This document shows positions 40,261-51,882 of a DNA stretch of 64,000 nt, piece after piece (position 1 is the first letter of the stretch; every line of letters starts with the position of its first letter). The stretch is taken from contig JAYGXS010000005.1 of the NCBI GenBank assembly GCA_036362985.1, positions 48,986,288 through 49,050,287 of the forward strand, in the 5' to 3' direction. The notes under the pieces were generated by a model. That model saw only the letters and a list, made by a program, of their open reading frames with translations. It was not told where the DNA came from and did no database searches. Both the position numbers and the translations under genes were made by a program. Source of the DNA: Ligula intestinalis. Taxonomy: Eukaryota; Platyhelminthes; Cestoda; Diphyllobothriidea; Diphyllobothriidae.

Positions 40261-42490
40261 TTAGGAGGATGCACTAAGTCCGATCCCCTCGCAAGATAGA
40301 ATGACTGTTCCATCTGTCTGTTCCTCGACGACGAACTTTACCTGAATAGATTCGGTAAAAGCATCTTCAGCAGCATATTTAGTAAATATAGTCATGCTGA
40401 TCAAATTAATTTTGGCTAACAGCTTAGGATCTTTGTTTAAAGATGGCATGAGCTGTTGTTATCATTTAGACCGGCCCTCTGGATGACTAGGCGCCTAACC
40501 AGTCAATAGCAGTAGGGAGTTTTGGCGAACTTCCATTCACTCGTCAAGGGTATTATGCCATGAAATGGGTTTCATCTTCCCTCCTGGTAAGCTGCAAAAG
40601 ATTATGGATTAGAAAGAAGTTTCGCATAGGGTATGCACTGCACTCGGGGAAAACTCGTAGGCAATTGCAAATGTGACAAATTATACACAAGACGCCCTGG
40701 TTAATACATTTGTATTGTGCTTTAGGTTGCCCCATTGCATCCGCAAGAAATACTTTAGAGAACTAGATAGTTCATTTAAGGAGGCTATCTGGTGTCAAAA
40801 TTAGATGCTTCTATCCGAATATTTGAAACTCATGAAAACCTTTGGGAAATTCACGAATCAAAGCAACTTTTGCGAAGTCAGATTGCCGAAGGCTAGTAGT
40901 CCTCGATATTTTGCAGAAACTGCCTTCGGCCATACTGCCAGAAGTTTACGCATTTTATTATCTGTGAAAGTCTTTCAGACATTCAAAATGGGGAAGTTTG
41001 GGCCTGAATATGTAAGTTATAAAACTTTGAAGAGATCGTTAAGGTAGAAAACTAACCGGCAGAAGTTTTTCTGCCACGTAGATAGCCGACTGGGTGTGCA
41101 AGGTGAGGGTAGTAGTGCGGATGCTGGATTTTCCATCAGCCAGGGCCATAGGCAAAACGAGCATATCTTGCATGTTTTTGTCGCAACAAGATCCAGCTCG
41201 GACAATAGTCATGAGCTCTTCAATCGCATCGGTGACCAGGTTCTCCGGTGGAGGACCGCGTGGATTACTGAGTCCAGATGCAGCTAGACGACAACCTGTT
41301 GAGGTCTCGAGTACGAACCTGAAGGCCAATTAAGAAATGGTTGACCGGATAAACTGAGAAAATTAGAACGGCTAACAATCACTCTTAACAGTTTGTTCCC
41401 GTTTTGTTGGTGAATTGGGTATATTAAGGAGGAGGGTAGATTCAGTTTTATAGCTTTCGAACAGAACTGGGGTGGTTTGCTTCAGAAAAGCAATGCTCAC
41501 AGGAAAGTTGCCACGTTACCACGAAAGCGGTTGTCTGGGGCGCGAAATGCGCTTATATTAACCGGGCAGTCGGGAAAGTAGCTTCGAAATAGCCGCTTGG
41601 CAACTGCATACATCTGTTCCGCAACCTAATCAAGAAAAAAGGATACAAATGAAAACGAGACGGAGATTAGCATCGAGGAAATCTACTGAAGTCGTTTACT
41701 CACTTTAATTGGGACTCTCCCAGCAACGAAGGCAGAACCAAATATTCTAGATATGCTTCCAAGTTCCTGCAATGTGATTGGGTTCAGTTTTGATGCCACG
41801 GGCTGTACAAAAACTTTAACTTTACCACCACCCTGAGGATAGTAGCCACTAACACGTGAATAAATGAGAGATAGCGTACCGTTCAAGGACCTCAATATCA
41901 AAATGTAGACCCATTTTCCTATAGTAGTATGCAGTTACCTTCCCTATGAGTAAGGAAAAAGTAACATACTTCACTTAGATAATCAATGGGAGGAGCAAAG
42001 CTGGCGTCAGTACCACCCTTCAGGAGAAGAGTGCTAGCGCGCAGTCCAAAGGCGAGTATCGGTACAGTAATCTGGGCCAGTAAAGCGACAGAGCTAATCG
42101 AATAAATGGCAGAATAAAAGTTACCCAGCAGTCTTTGCGTCACCCTCAAATTCTCCAGTTTTTATACATTTAGGCGTAAATGTAATTTGTTGTGAGTTGG
42201 CAACACAGCCTTGGAGCTGGGCGTCTGAGACAAGAGCTGCTAGCTCTAAACCCGTCAGGTGTTGCGCGCTGACAATATTTTAGGTGGACAGTGTTACCTT
42301 AACCCAGGTTTTGGCCTGCCGGCTCTTATCTTTTCGATGGTTATGGCCCTCTTGGCAAGAACGGAAATGCTTACGGCATTTCTCAAAATTTGACCACCCT
42401 TAGTGAAATTTAATTAAAAAATTATACACCCAGTACCCCCTCAAGAACAGAACCGTCAATGATAACGTTCTCAAAGTTTGAGTCAGCCAT
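40261..42490 (-). CDS. RTCA: RNA 3'-terminal phosphate cyclase (9 exons)
   Basis: Converts RNA 3'-phosphate to a 2',3'-cyclic phosphate through an ATP-derived enzyme-AMP intermediate (family knowledge). Predicted exons on the - strand: 42490-42437, 42398-42298, 42268-42125, 42093-41970, 41938-41880, 41848-41704, 41625-41501, 41318-41057, 40341-40261. All junctions are GT-AG, phases close and the product is 364 aa (human 366). Visible blocks: IIDGSVLEGGGQILR at 10-24, KIRAGRPKPGL, AQHLTGLE, KTAGSVALL, LKGGTDASFAPPIDY, RGYYPQGGGKV, FVAGRVPIK, ETSTGC 255-260 and TLTLHTQSAI, where His325 should be the adenylated residue. The C-terminus ends SCEGIGLSASS. These fit RtcA rather than RCL1, which lacks the catalytic His. 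Least sure is the acceptor at 41938, where two residues seem missing against homologues. It is convergent with AFG3L2. Confidence 0.93.
41849..42124 (-). other. Cluster of 31-nt RTCA introns
   Basis: Introns 42094-42124, 41939-41969 and 41849-41879 are each exactly 31 nt; 42269-42297 is 29 nt and 42399-42436 is 38 nt. All start GT and end AG. Reading frame and conserved motifs are restored only when they are removed. Confidence 0.8.
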
Positions 42491-42523
42491 CAACGAATAA
42501 GCACGGGTTGCGTGTGACGACGA

Positions 42524-42540
42524 CTGTATCAGAAAAAGTC
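42524..42540 (-). promoter_or_regulatory. Acceptor-like site 33 nt before the RTCA start codon
   Basis: On the - strand a pyrimidine-rich ctttttctgatacag ends in AG at 42525-42524, followed by a 33-nt leader and the ATG at 42490. This is compatible with spliced-leader addition or a 5' UTR intron. Confidence 0.35.
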
Positions 42541-44559
42541 GACTTTATTTTCATATTATTCGCTCAAAAAGTAATCCAGCAAAAGTATGTAACCTTCGTG
42601 TGTTCTTAATTTTTAATAATTGCTGTGTTGTTCTTCATTCTAAGCTGTATGTTGTTAATGCAGTTATACCGTAGCGGAGACCTGGGTCTGCTCTGGTGGT
42701 CTTCAGAAATCGAATGTAACGGCTGTACTAATTTTTGGGGCCGAGCGCTCTGACTCTTATGATGCGATGCCAAAAATATTAAAACTTTTTGATCAAATTA
42801 TGCATTTATTACCTATTTTGACTCGAAAAATGGGGAATTGGTGTAATACCTCACGGATTCAACATAGTTGTTTGAGCTGATTGAAGATAATTTGGTTCAT
42901 ATTATCCGCTTCCGGACTTGATAGCGTGTCCCCCACTCTCGTCTATCTTGTACGCCCTTCCTTTTGTTAATCCGATCTTCGGCCACCTACTATCGTTTCT
43001 CGGCGTGTCACGTTTCTTATCAGCAAACTAACAAATAGTAGGTAACCATTGTGGGATACGATGTGTTCTGGCCAGTTAAAAGACGACGGGACGTATCCCC
43101 ACATGTATAAGCTAGTGGATAGGATACGTCGTGAAAGGCCATATTGTTATAGATGATTTAATGTAGTGTTGAATGAGGAGAATATCAGAAATGAGCAAGT
43201 GACTCCCAGACAAGTGAAGTCCAGCCATGAATGGGCCGGAGTCCAGAGGCGCAGTCCGGCAAATAGATCACCGGGTCCAGAGCTCTGCAACCGAACAGTA
43301 AGTCGTCCGCTCGGGGCGTAACTGGGCGTAAACAACTCCCCCACAGTTTGTGAACTGGGTGTCGCCTTGAGAAGTAATTGGCTAGTGAGACCAGCCAAGT
43401 CCCGACCTTGCCACGGCTGGCGCGCACGCGCTGGCGCACACGAAAGCCAGATATGTGGGCCATGCAGTTGTAAGAGTAAAGGTGGCTACACCGTCATGCC
43501 ACTGCTGAGCATAAACTTTTAGGTGCCTAAGCCGTGAGTGTGCTCAGAACACTACAATTATCACGCCCAGTTCCGCACAGGAAGAAGAGGGGTAAAACCA
43601 GTAGGAGTTATTTATTGTGTACAGAAACTCAATGGTGATCTTAATCCCAGACGCGCGACAGACGTGCTGGGCTCTGCTCGCGCGCACGTCTGTGTGCTGT
43701 GGGTGCAAGTGAATAAACATCATGCGAGAGTGAGTCACTGGCGGTTGAGCAGCTACTTGGCAAACGGAAGTCTATGGCACCTGTGATTGGCTGGCCGAAA
43801 ACGAGGTAGAGTAGCGACGCAATGTGCGCTTTGCAGGCTTGGCGCCAGCGCTAGAACCTGTACACGTAACACTGTGGCGCCTTAATTGTTATCTGCTTAT
43901 TTATTCGGTCTGTTTATTTACTGAAAAAATTGTTGTATGCTTTTTTTGCTTTCAGTCTTTACATTCCTGTTTGATATGGTGCTTAAAAAAGACTGTATAG
44001 TGTTTCCAAAGCCCAAAAAGGTATCCCGAGCGCTTCATTTAATGTTGTGTGACTTGTTCCGCGACGCCTTTGATCGCAACAATATAAAGGGCAGTCTAGT
44101 TTGGCGTGTAAATGTGTATTTTGGACAAATTCTCGTTAGGCCTTACATTTATATGGAAACTGGGTGCAAGTTTAAACGTGTTCGTCTTTTCGGACAAGTG
44201 ACTCGTGGGAATTGGACGTGAGGTCGATAGGCGAAGGCTGGTTGTGAGGGAAGGGTTTGATGTAGTAGGGTAGTACATACATCTTGCGTTGCTTGACTTT
44301 TCGATATGATGGAAAAAGTTAGAGGAATGATGAAACCCACATAGGTCAGGAAGGTTAAAATACGATAAAAAGTTTCGCGGAACCACGGAAAATGCAGCTT
44401 TTCAAGCATATGTAGTTCGAAGTAAAAACGTTTAAATACCTGATTTTCAAAATCATAACAAAGGTTGACAATTGCATGTTCTAACGAACAGTTCAGAATC
44501 CTTTATTGCTCTATAACTACTTAAGGAAGCAGATGCCTTGTACGGACGATATCAGACCG
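42541..44559. other. Region upstream of RTCA, no gene recognised
   Basis: The frames at 43147-43463 (-) and 43937-44221 (+) have no recognisable domain. Around 43600 there is a tttattgtgtacagaaac string like those at 33545, 60357 and 62615, perhaps a terminal-repeat remnant. Confidence 0.4.
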
Positions 44560-46207
44560 TAGAAACGAGAGATCCCTATTTAAGAAATCACTAATCCAAA
44601 ACTTCCTTTCCAAACGGCTAAAAAACTTAAAAAACGACGCCATAACCCGTGTATTAGTTATCTATCTACGCTCAGACGCATTACAGAGATTCACGGGTTA
44701 GCCCAGAACATTGAAACAAATAAGACAATAGCAGCAGAACATCGGGCAATCGAGTCCACAGAAGGGACAGCCCAAATCTTCCGGAAACAAATAAATAATC
44801 ATCAAAAACAAGGCCCCCCAATCATGCTTGATGACCAGGAAATAGTAATATCAAATGGCAACCAAATAGCAAATCTTTTTTAACGAGTATTTCTCAACCA
44901 GCTATTCAGTCGAGGAAGAACCAATCCTCCAACCACCAGAAATGATGGAACAAGTATTCAAAGAGATATTGTTTAACGAAGAAACTGTAGAGAAAGCTAT
45001 AAGCCAACTGTCCAATTCCACATCACATGGAACTGATAGAATCCCTTCTTGCATACTGAGGCATATGACATATGCCCCAATACTTCTGTCTAACCTTTTC
45101 TCGTTACTGCAGTCAAATGGTACTTATCCAGAAATATGGAAAAAATCATGTATCACCCCAATTTACAAAAACGGAAATCGGTCCAATGCCCAAAATTATC
45201 GTGGTGTTCACCGAACATCGGATTTAGCAAAAATCTTAGAAAAAATAATTTATAACCAAATGTTAGACCATCTGACGAATGTAAATCTCAATCATCCCTC
45301 TCAACATGCCTTTTTACCCAAAAAGTCATGTCAGTCCTGCCATCTCACTTTCTTGGAATTCGTCTCCGGAAATCGAGATGATGGGAACACGGTAGTGTCA
45401 ATTTACTTTGATCTAAAAAAAGCCTTTGACAAAGTTCCCCATAAAAGACTGATCATGAAGCTAGTGAGTCACGCTATTCGCCCCCCCCCTCCTTGATTTC
45501 CTTAAATCCTATCTTCAAAACCGATCCCAAGTAGTACAACTTCGAAATGTAGTATCAGAACCAGCTCGTATAAGAAATGGTGTTTTTCAAGGCACTATCC
45601 TATGTCTCCTCTTATTTCTCATTTACATTCATGAGTTATCCACGATATCAACCTCTGCTTAAACACTTTTATATGCAGATGACTTAAAACGCGCATATGC
45701 CTATAACAAACATTCGATAAGTAGTGTGCATAGAGCAATGGAAATAGACCTTCAAAAACTAAACGACTCGAGTGTGCAGTGGCAAATGCCGTTTTCACCA
45801 ACAAAATGTCATCTCATGATTTTTGGACCACTAAAACTTCCCCCCATAATGTTTAGTGGTCAAGAAATAAAAGAGCTCACACCTTTAAAAGATTTAGGTC
45901 TTAGCTATTCTAATACTCTTGACTTATCCCCACATGTTAAACAAATCGCACCAAAAGCCAATCGACTATGTGGCTTCATAAGTAAAAATTTCACATCAAT
46001 TAAACTTAAGACTAAACTTTACAAAATGTACATTTTACCTATTCTAGATTACTGCTCAATATTTTTTCGGTACCATGTCATCAGATGACAGACAGAAACT
46101 AGAAAGAATCCACAAAAGTTTTACCAGATTTCTGCGTAAACGCGATGACGCCCGAGACTCCTATACAATAATGTACAATAGATATGGTCTTAAAACACTC
46201 TGGCAAA
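44560..46207 (+). pseudogene. CR1-like retrotransposon ORF2, family Y copy 2, 5' part
   Basis: RT region of the same family as 8895-11640: SNSTSHGTDRIPS, NYRGVHRTSDLAKILEKIIYNQ, QHAFLPKKSCQSCH, IYFDLKKAFDKVPHKR (44942-45496). The frame breaks at a run of C residues (45481-45490), continues through QGT...LLFLIYI and YADDLK (45535-45690), then MPFSPTKCHLMIF and the C-terminal region to GLKTLWQ at 46200. The endonuclease part before about 44560 is not recognisable. The element is interrupted at 46208 by a family X insertion and resumes near 51296. Confidence 0.85.
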
Positions 46208-46346
46208 GTCACTTTAAGTCACTTTAAGTCACTTTATTAAGGGAAGAAGGCTTTCGCCCTTGAGCTCCCTATTCATAACCAAAATCGCATAATAGGTCCA
46301 CCGTAACAATAGTACATAATACAAATGTACAAATGTAGGCTTAACA

Positions 46347-49226
46347 TCAGCGATAAGTGTGAGCCAGTTGCAAGGTGCTGCTACTGACACTTTGTTCATT
46401 ATATCTGCCGCAGTTTCTCAGCAAATGAGAATCAAGTTTGTGTTTAAAAATGTCAACAGTATCTGAGAGGACCACATCTTCCGGGAGTCCGTTCCACGCT
46501 CCAATGACCCTCTGAGAGAAGGCGTTTCGTCGAACGTCGATACGGGCCGGTTTCCTCTGTAGTTTAAAAGGATGACCTCGCAGATGGTCAGTCCGAGCCA
46601 ATTCGAAGAAATCATCAAATTCTAGGGCGCAGTCTTGGCCTCTAACAATTCGGTAGGTTTGTATGAGGTCCCCGCGGAGTTGCCTTTAATTGAGAGGGAA
46701 AAGATCAAGTTCGGTCAGTCTGTCTTCATAAGGCAGATGACCAAGATTCTTGACCATCTTCGTAGCCCTCGCCTGCATTCGTTCCAGGTGCAGGTAATCC
46801 TTCTTGAACCACGGACGCCAGGCCTGGACAGCATACTCCAAGTGGGACCGAACAAACGCTCCGTAGGTTTTCCTGAAGAGCTCCTTGTCAATGTTGACGA
46901 ATCCCCGCCTAATCGCAAACAGCACCTGTGTCGCGCGTTTAGCTGCCTTTACACACTGCGTAGATGGTTTAAGTGAGGAATTTATTAGAACACCGAGATC
47001 CTTTTGTTCGTTCACATTTGAAAGCGGGTGCCCATCGCGGAGGTATTGGAAGGAATCGTTCTCCTCATCAGTCCTTATAGTACGGAGTCTTAAAACCACA
47101 CACTTACTAATGTTGAAGTTTAAAAGCCAACGAGCAGACCAGCAGCTAAGTCGATTGAGGCTCTCTCGAAGCGCTTTCCTATCGGCGTCAGACCTGATGG
47201 CTCTCCAGAGTTTGACGTCGTCGGCAAACATGATAGCGCTGCAACCCAGGTCGTTGACACAGTCGTTGACACAGTCGTTGATATAGATAAGAAAGAGCAG
47301 TGGCCCTAAGACAGAGCCTTGGGGGACGCCACTTAGAACAGATGTAGGGTTTGACTTTGAGTCACCGATGCACACAATTTGCGATCGCCCTGTGAGAAAA
47401 TCTGTGATCCATGCCAACAGGTTTCCTCTTATGCCAATGTCTGACAATTTATACATAAGACGCTTATGTGGGACGCTGTCGAATGCCTTCTTGAAGTCCG
47501 TATAGATCACGTCAACCTTACCATCTTCATCTAGTGCGCAAGTCCACTGCTCAGTGGAGAGTAGAAGGCTGGAAAGGCAAGAATGGTTCTTTATGAAGCC
47601 GTGTTGGAGCCCTGACAGTAGGTTGTTCTCCTCCAAGAACTCCATTGTCGTCTTCTTAATTATCGTTTCCATCACCTTACAGCAAATGCAAGTTAGGCTG
47701 ACGGGCCGGTAATTGTTAACCTTCGTTCGGGCTCCGCCCTTGTATATCGGGTAAATATTTGCCATTTTCCCTTCGGAGGGCAGTTTTCCTAGTTCAAATG
47801 AAGAACGAAAGATATGTGCTAGGGGCTCTGAGAGTTCGCTTGCCAATTCTTTCAAGAACTTGGCTGGTATATCGTCTGGACCGGATGACTTTGCTTCTTT
47901 GAGGCTCGACAGGTCCCTCTGAACTACAGATGTTGGAAATAGTAGAGAATGAAGTGCCGGACCGGCGTTTGCAACAGCACTGTTGGCATTATCAAAATGA
48001 AGCTCGGTTTCCCTAGTGAATACCGAGGCAAAGAACCGGCTACAGTACTCGGCTTTCTCGTCATTCTCAACGACTTCTCCGCCATCATCATTCTTAAGTA
48101 CTGCGACAGGATCCTTGTTTTTTAATCTACTGTTAATATACCGGAATAGAATTTTGGGCTTTTCTTCGGCCTGTTGGAGGATTCTTGATTCATAGTTTTT
48201 CCTGGCCTGGCGAATTGATTTTTTTACTGCATTTCTTTGGCGTCGGAATTCCTCGAGGTGTACTGGCGACCCAGTTTTTCTGAATAACTTCCATTTCCTA
48301 TTCTTCTTCTTCAGTTGCCTGTTAAGGTCTCTCGTCAACCAGGCAGGACGACTAGTCGTCTTTTGTACCTTGACCGGACAAAAGTGTTTCAGCAGATCTA
48401 ATGCAACCCTCTTGAGTGATTTCCAATCCTCCTCCGGATCCCCCTTGAGTAGGCAGTCCCAATTCACGGTCGATAGTGCATTCTTCATTAAATTGAAATC
48501 TGCCTTCCATATGTTTGGCTGGTCCTCCGTTTTCCTCAGCCGTTGAGTATGGAGAGAGTAATCCCACATTAGCGTCGTATGATCACTCTTACCGAGCGGA
48601 GCACTTGAATGAACTTCATCTATGTAGGACGAATCCTTCGTGAAAATGAGATCCAAACAAGTAGCCCGCTGGTTTTCTTGAAATCTGGTTATGCCCTTAA
48701 CGTTCTGAACTAGAGACAGGTTAAGCGTGAGATCCATTAACTTGGAACTAAAGGAAGTTTACGCCGCCTCAACTGTCAGGTTGTTCCATTCAATTGCAGG
48801 GGCGTTGAAGTCACCAATGATGAGAACCTCCTGGTGGCTAGCAGCTTCTTTCACCAGACCAAGGAGTGAGTCGTCGGCTCCACTCAGAATGTTTGGTGGC
48901 CGGTAAACGGCCAGGAATTCAAGGTTCTGTGAATTCGCCTTCTTGATCTTTAACCAGACGGACTCATACTCCAGGGCTAGAGTGTGTTCTCTTTATACAA
49001 CAGAGATTTCAGTTCTGACATACACGACAACCCCACCTCCTTGTCGGTTTTGGCGATCTTTGCGGAAAAGCTGGTATGCTGGAATCGAAATCTCCGAATC
49101 TGCAATTTCTGCTTTTAGCCATGTTTCCGTTATGGCAACTACATCAGGTTTCCGCTCCGAAAGTACTGCCTTGAGTTCATCAATTTTTGAGGGAAGACTT
49201 TGGGCATTAGTGTAAAGAAAGCTCAA
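46347..49226 (-). pseudogene. CR1-like ORF2 (endonuclease + RT), three in-frame stops
   Basis: A single frame of about 960 codons with only three stops, all TAA (48990-48992, 48759-48761, 46683-46685). Endonuclease: YTNAQSLPSKIDELK, VVAITETWL, GGGVVVYVR, FLAVYRPPN, IIGDFNAPAIEW, CLDLIFTKD and LGKSDH. RT: KSSGPDDIPAKFLKELA, YRPVSLTCICCKVMETII, QHGFIKNHSC, VDVIYTDFKKAFDSVPHKR, SGVPQGSVLGPLLFLIYIND and the catalytic FADDVKLWR. The C-terminal region has SHLEYAVQAW and ends LQLAHTYR. The 17-kb copy has TAT (Tyr) at the position of the last stop, so this is a point mutation. The start is inferred, since the frame opens directly after the ORF1 stop at 49227-49229. Confidence 0.9.
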
Positions 49227-49229
49227 TTA

Positions 49230-50747
49230 AGACTTATTCACCACTTTATGCAGGCGGTTGCCTCTTGCGTGAGATTGCATGCAGGGAGCTGTCGGTGCTG
49301 ATGGAGACGGACTGTTGTCCATGCCGACTAGGCTGTTAGTGTTATCGGCTTTCTCCAGAGGAGTGACCTCGGGACACGGACGATCTCCCCGTTCAGAATT
49401 AAAGATCGCTCTCGCCGAGTTCGCATCTCCTGTGGAGTTCTTTTTTAGCAATCTCCATTTCTCCCGCTTCGCGGGGGAAAAATCCCGCTGAAAAAAAATC
49501 GTCGGGTTTGAGTATCTAAGTATTGGTTTCCTGCTTAACAATAGCTGACCTCAGCCTCACTCTTCAGAACAACCTTCAACGGTCTTGGTTGGCGTTGTTC
49601 ATCTTTTGAGTCTGTTATTCGGAATGCCTTTAGAACTTCGACTTTCTCCTTACCCTTTAGGAGAAATTTCAGATATTCTTTAAATAACTTTCTGTCCTCT
49701 TCTAATCTTGATTTCGGGGTATCGGAAGTACATTCTGTCATGCCTTTTATGACTATGCAGTTTATACGAGTGGTACTCACCTTCCGACACTCGTCCCCTT
49801 CTGCTTCTCTAGGGTTTTTTAGGACATATTCGCTTCGAGGTTCAGCGCTCCTGTCCGTTTTGGCCTGCGAAGGTGCCGTTTTTGTTTGGCTCGTGCTCAA
49901 TCTCGGCCTACTTATATTAGCACTTGGGCTTGGTCGGCCTTTTTTGGGAGCCCGAGAGCGCTTCTTCTTTCTCTTGGAAGTCAGTGGGTTGACCGTTTCC
50001 CCTGTCCATGGCAGACTACCAACTCCGTCAAGCACCCTGGCTGCCGGATCATTTTTGTGCTTAGACACTTCGGCGAGGGATTTTGTTTCTCCGTACGTTA
50101 GGTTTCCTCGCTCAAGTTCACGCATCGCCGGTTTCTCCTCACAAGGGAGAAATAGAGAAAAAAATTTCAGCTCCTCCATCTCCACTCTAAGACTATTAAC
50201 TACCTTCTCAAGGTTTGTTAATTTGTTCAAAAGGGTAAAATATGATACGGAGGCTTCATCTTCATGAGTTACATCCCTTAAACTTTTACGACTTTTAGTT
50301 CGCTTGGCAGGAGCAGATTTCAAAGAACTTCTAGATCGAGTTTTCGTAGTTAGAAAAATTTGGAAACCGTCGGAGCATCCAGTGATGGCGAAGTGAGGTA
50401 GGCGTTCGACTTCTACGCGGGGATTCAGGGTTCGAATCCGGGCGGTGGCGCGACTTTTTTTCCTTGTTGCGATGGTGTCGGGATTTCGAATGCAGGCACT
50501 GGCGAACATTCCTTCCCGCCTTCCAAAGCTGTATCGCACATAGTTTCAATTTTTTCTGTCACAATCTTTTCACAACAGACCGGTAATGAATCAAATAATA
50601 AAGTGGATTGCTTTTTGACTGTTAATAACCGATTTTGATTGCTGTCATCCTGTGTCTTCGTGGAGGAGTTGATTAGAAGCTCAACTTGGTGTTCGTAAAT
50701 GGAGTCTACTGAACTCGAGAGAATTTTAGCCCTTTTGGGGGGGGGGG
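49230..50747 (-). pseudogene. CR1-like ORF1 of the family X element, frameshifted
   Basis: ORF1 proteins of these elements bind RNA. Here two frames together cover it: a first part (about 50747-50520, MKSPPPPKRAKILSSS and onward), a second (50340-49545) with a likely coiled coil (LTNLEKVVNSLRVEMEELKF), a basic KRKKKRSRAPKK tract and CIVIKGM...LKAFRI, then after a frameshift near 49541 a tail (PILRYSNPTIFFQRDFSPAKREKWRLL) that ends at 49227 right before ORF2. The middle (about 50380-50455) overlaps an antisense tRNA-like module, so the protein may in truth start below that point. Confidence 0.7.
50385..50460 (+). repeat. tRNA-like Pol III module antisense to ORF1
   Basis: A-box-like tggcgaagtgaggtagg (50384-50400), an anticodon-arm-like gcgttcgacttctacgc hairpin, canonical B box ggttcgaatcc (about 50430-50440) and a terminator-like T7 run at 50454. 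The T-stem and acceptor pairing are imperfect, so it is tRNA-derived rather than a tRNA gene. Confidence 0.55.
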
Positions 50748-50841
50748 GTGATTTCATCGCATCAATCTTCCGACTTCTGCCCTCTAAATTGCGACTAGGG
50801 GTTTTAAACCAAATTAAATTAGGGTCTGCAGTCGACGCTGG

Positions 50842-50917
50842 TGGTGTAGTGGTAACGACTGACACCGACGAACGACAGTTTCTGGGTTCGAGTCCCTCTC
50901 GCGACGCAACTTTTACA
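50842..50917 (+). repeat. Second tRNA-like Pol III module in the X element 5' region
   Basis: A-box-like tggtgtagtggtaacgac, B box ggttcgagtcc (about 50884-50894) and a following TTTT at 50911. It lies in the same direction as the module at 50385, about 455 nt apart. Cloverleaf pairing is partial. Confidence 0.5.
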
Positions 50918-51295
50918 AGCTGATCTACACGTTTATTTTTGTCTCTATTATAATAGATCAGACTGACGATAAACGATATTAAAGCTCTATGCAATATGTA
51001 TAAATCGTTCAACTGTATGAAAAAGGTTATTGAAACGACTCAGCCGTTTGTAGAGAGCTGGAATCCGGGAGAATTGTTGACAGAAGGCAGTGACGGAGAT
51101 GATGCTCGTTTTGACTAATGTCCTGTCGTCTCTTCTGAGGCCGGAGTTATTGCGAAAGTGAATCCAATAGCTAACAACGAAAGTCCGCCAGAGGGCTAGG
51201 TGAACCGAAATCCCGAAAATAATATTTCCCACGAAGGACGAGAAATTTAAACCGCAATTTGAAGCGCGCGCCTCCAAAATGGTTTAACTTTCCTA

Positions 51296-51612
51296 TTTAA
51301 AGTGACACATAATAATAACATCCTTAGCAATAATATGTTAACAAAGCAAAGCGGTTCCCGTCCCACTAGAAACAAACGGCATACAATTCATAACGCTAAA
51401 GCTAGGATGGCCCAGCGATCAAAATTCTACACCATAAGATATGTGATCATATGGAATGCCCTACCCAACGATATTCGCAAAAGCCACAGTTCAGCCGAAT
51501 TTAGAAGAAAGACCAAGCAGTTCTTCTCAAATGACATGACGCATATATTTCTGAACAAAATAGGACACTTTGCAAAGCAGTACTTTGACATCCAATTCGA
51601 ACCAAAAGGGAT
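51296..51612 (+). pseudogene. CR1-like family Y copy 2, 3' part of ORF2
   Basis: Resumes the element broken at 46207: TRNKRHTIHNAKARMAQRSKFYTIRYVIIWNALP then NDIRKSHSSAEFRRKTKQFF, a classic C-terminus of CR1-like ORF2. It is interrupted again at 51613 by a small X copy. Confidence 0.8.
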
Positions 51613-51882
51613 AGTCACTTTAAGTCACTTTATTAAGAGAAGAAGGCTTTCGCCCTTGAGCTCCCTATTCATAACCAAAATCGCGTAATAGGTCAACCGT
51701 AACAATAGTACATAATACAAATGTAAAAATGTAGGCTAAACATCAGCGATAATTGTGAGCCAGTTGCAAGGTGCTGCTACTGACACTTTGTTCATTATAT
51801 CTGCCACAGTTTCTCAGCAAATGAGAATCAAGTTTGTGTTTAAAAATGTCAGCAGTATCTGAGAGGACCACATCTTCCGGGA
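51613..51882 (-). mobile_element. 5'-truncated CR1-like family X copy in family Y
   Basis: 270 nt matching the X 3' end, from the AGTCACTTTA tail units (51613-51631) to the text catcttccggga, where similarity stops. It is a second X insertion into the same Y element. Confidence 0.85.

Larger units (their letters stand above)
46208..51295 (-). mobile_element. Nearly full-length CR1-like element, family X, inserted into family Y
   Basis: About 5.1 kb on the - strand with ORF1 (about 50747-49230), ORF2 (49226-46347), a roughly 140-nt 3' UTR and a tail of tandem AAAGTGACTT units (46208-46240). Family Y sequence lies on both sides (46207 and from 51296). Three truncated copies (15558, 17011, 51613) end in the same tail. 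The order ORF1, AP endonuclease, RT and the microsatellite tail place it in the CR1/Jockey group. Confidence 0.85.

Noticed and set aside
43147..43463. Minus-strand frames of 83 and 92 aa upstream of RTCA
   Set aside because: Overlapping frames, Pro/Ser-rich, with no domain; more likely repeat-derived than a gene.
43937..44221. 94-aa plus-strand frame
   Set aside because: It starts in a T-rich stretch and has no recognisable motif or splice context; I cannot support it as a gene.
49740..50267. 175-aa plus-strand frame
   Set aside because: It is the antisense shadow of the CR1-like ORF1.
50842..50917. A functional tRNA gene
   Set aside because: B box and terminator are good but acceptor and T-stem pairing fail at several positions, and the sequence lies inside a retroelement.
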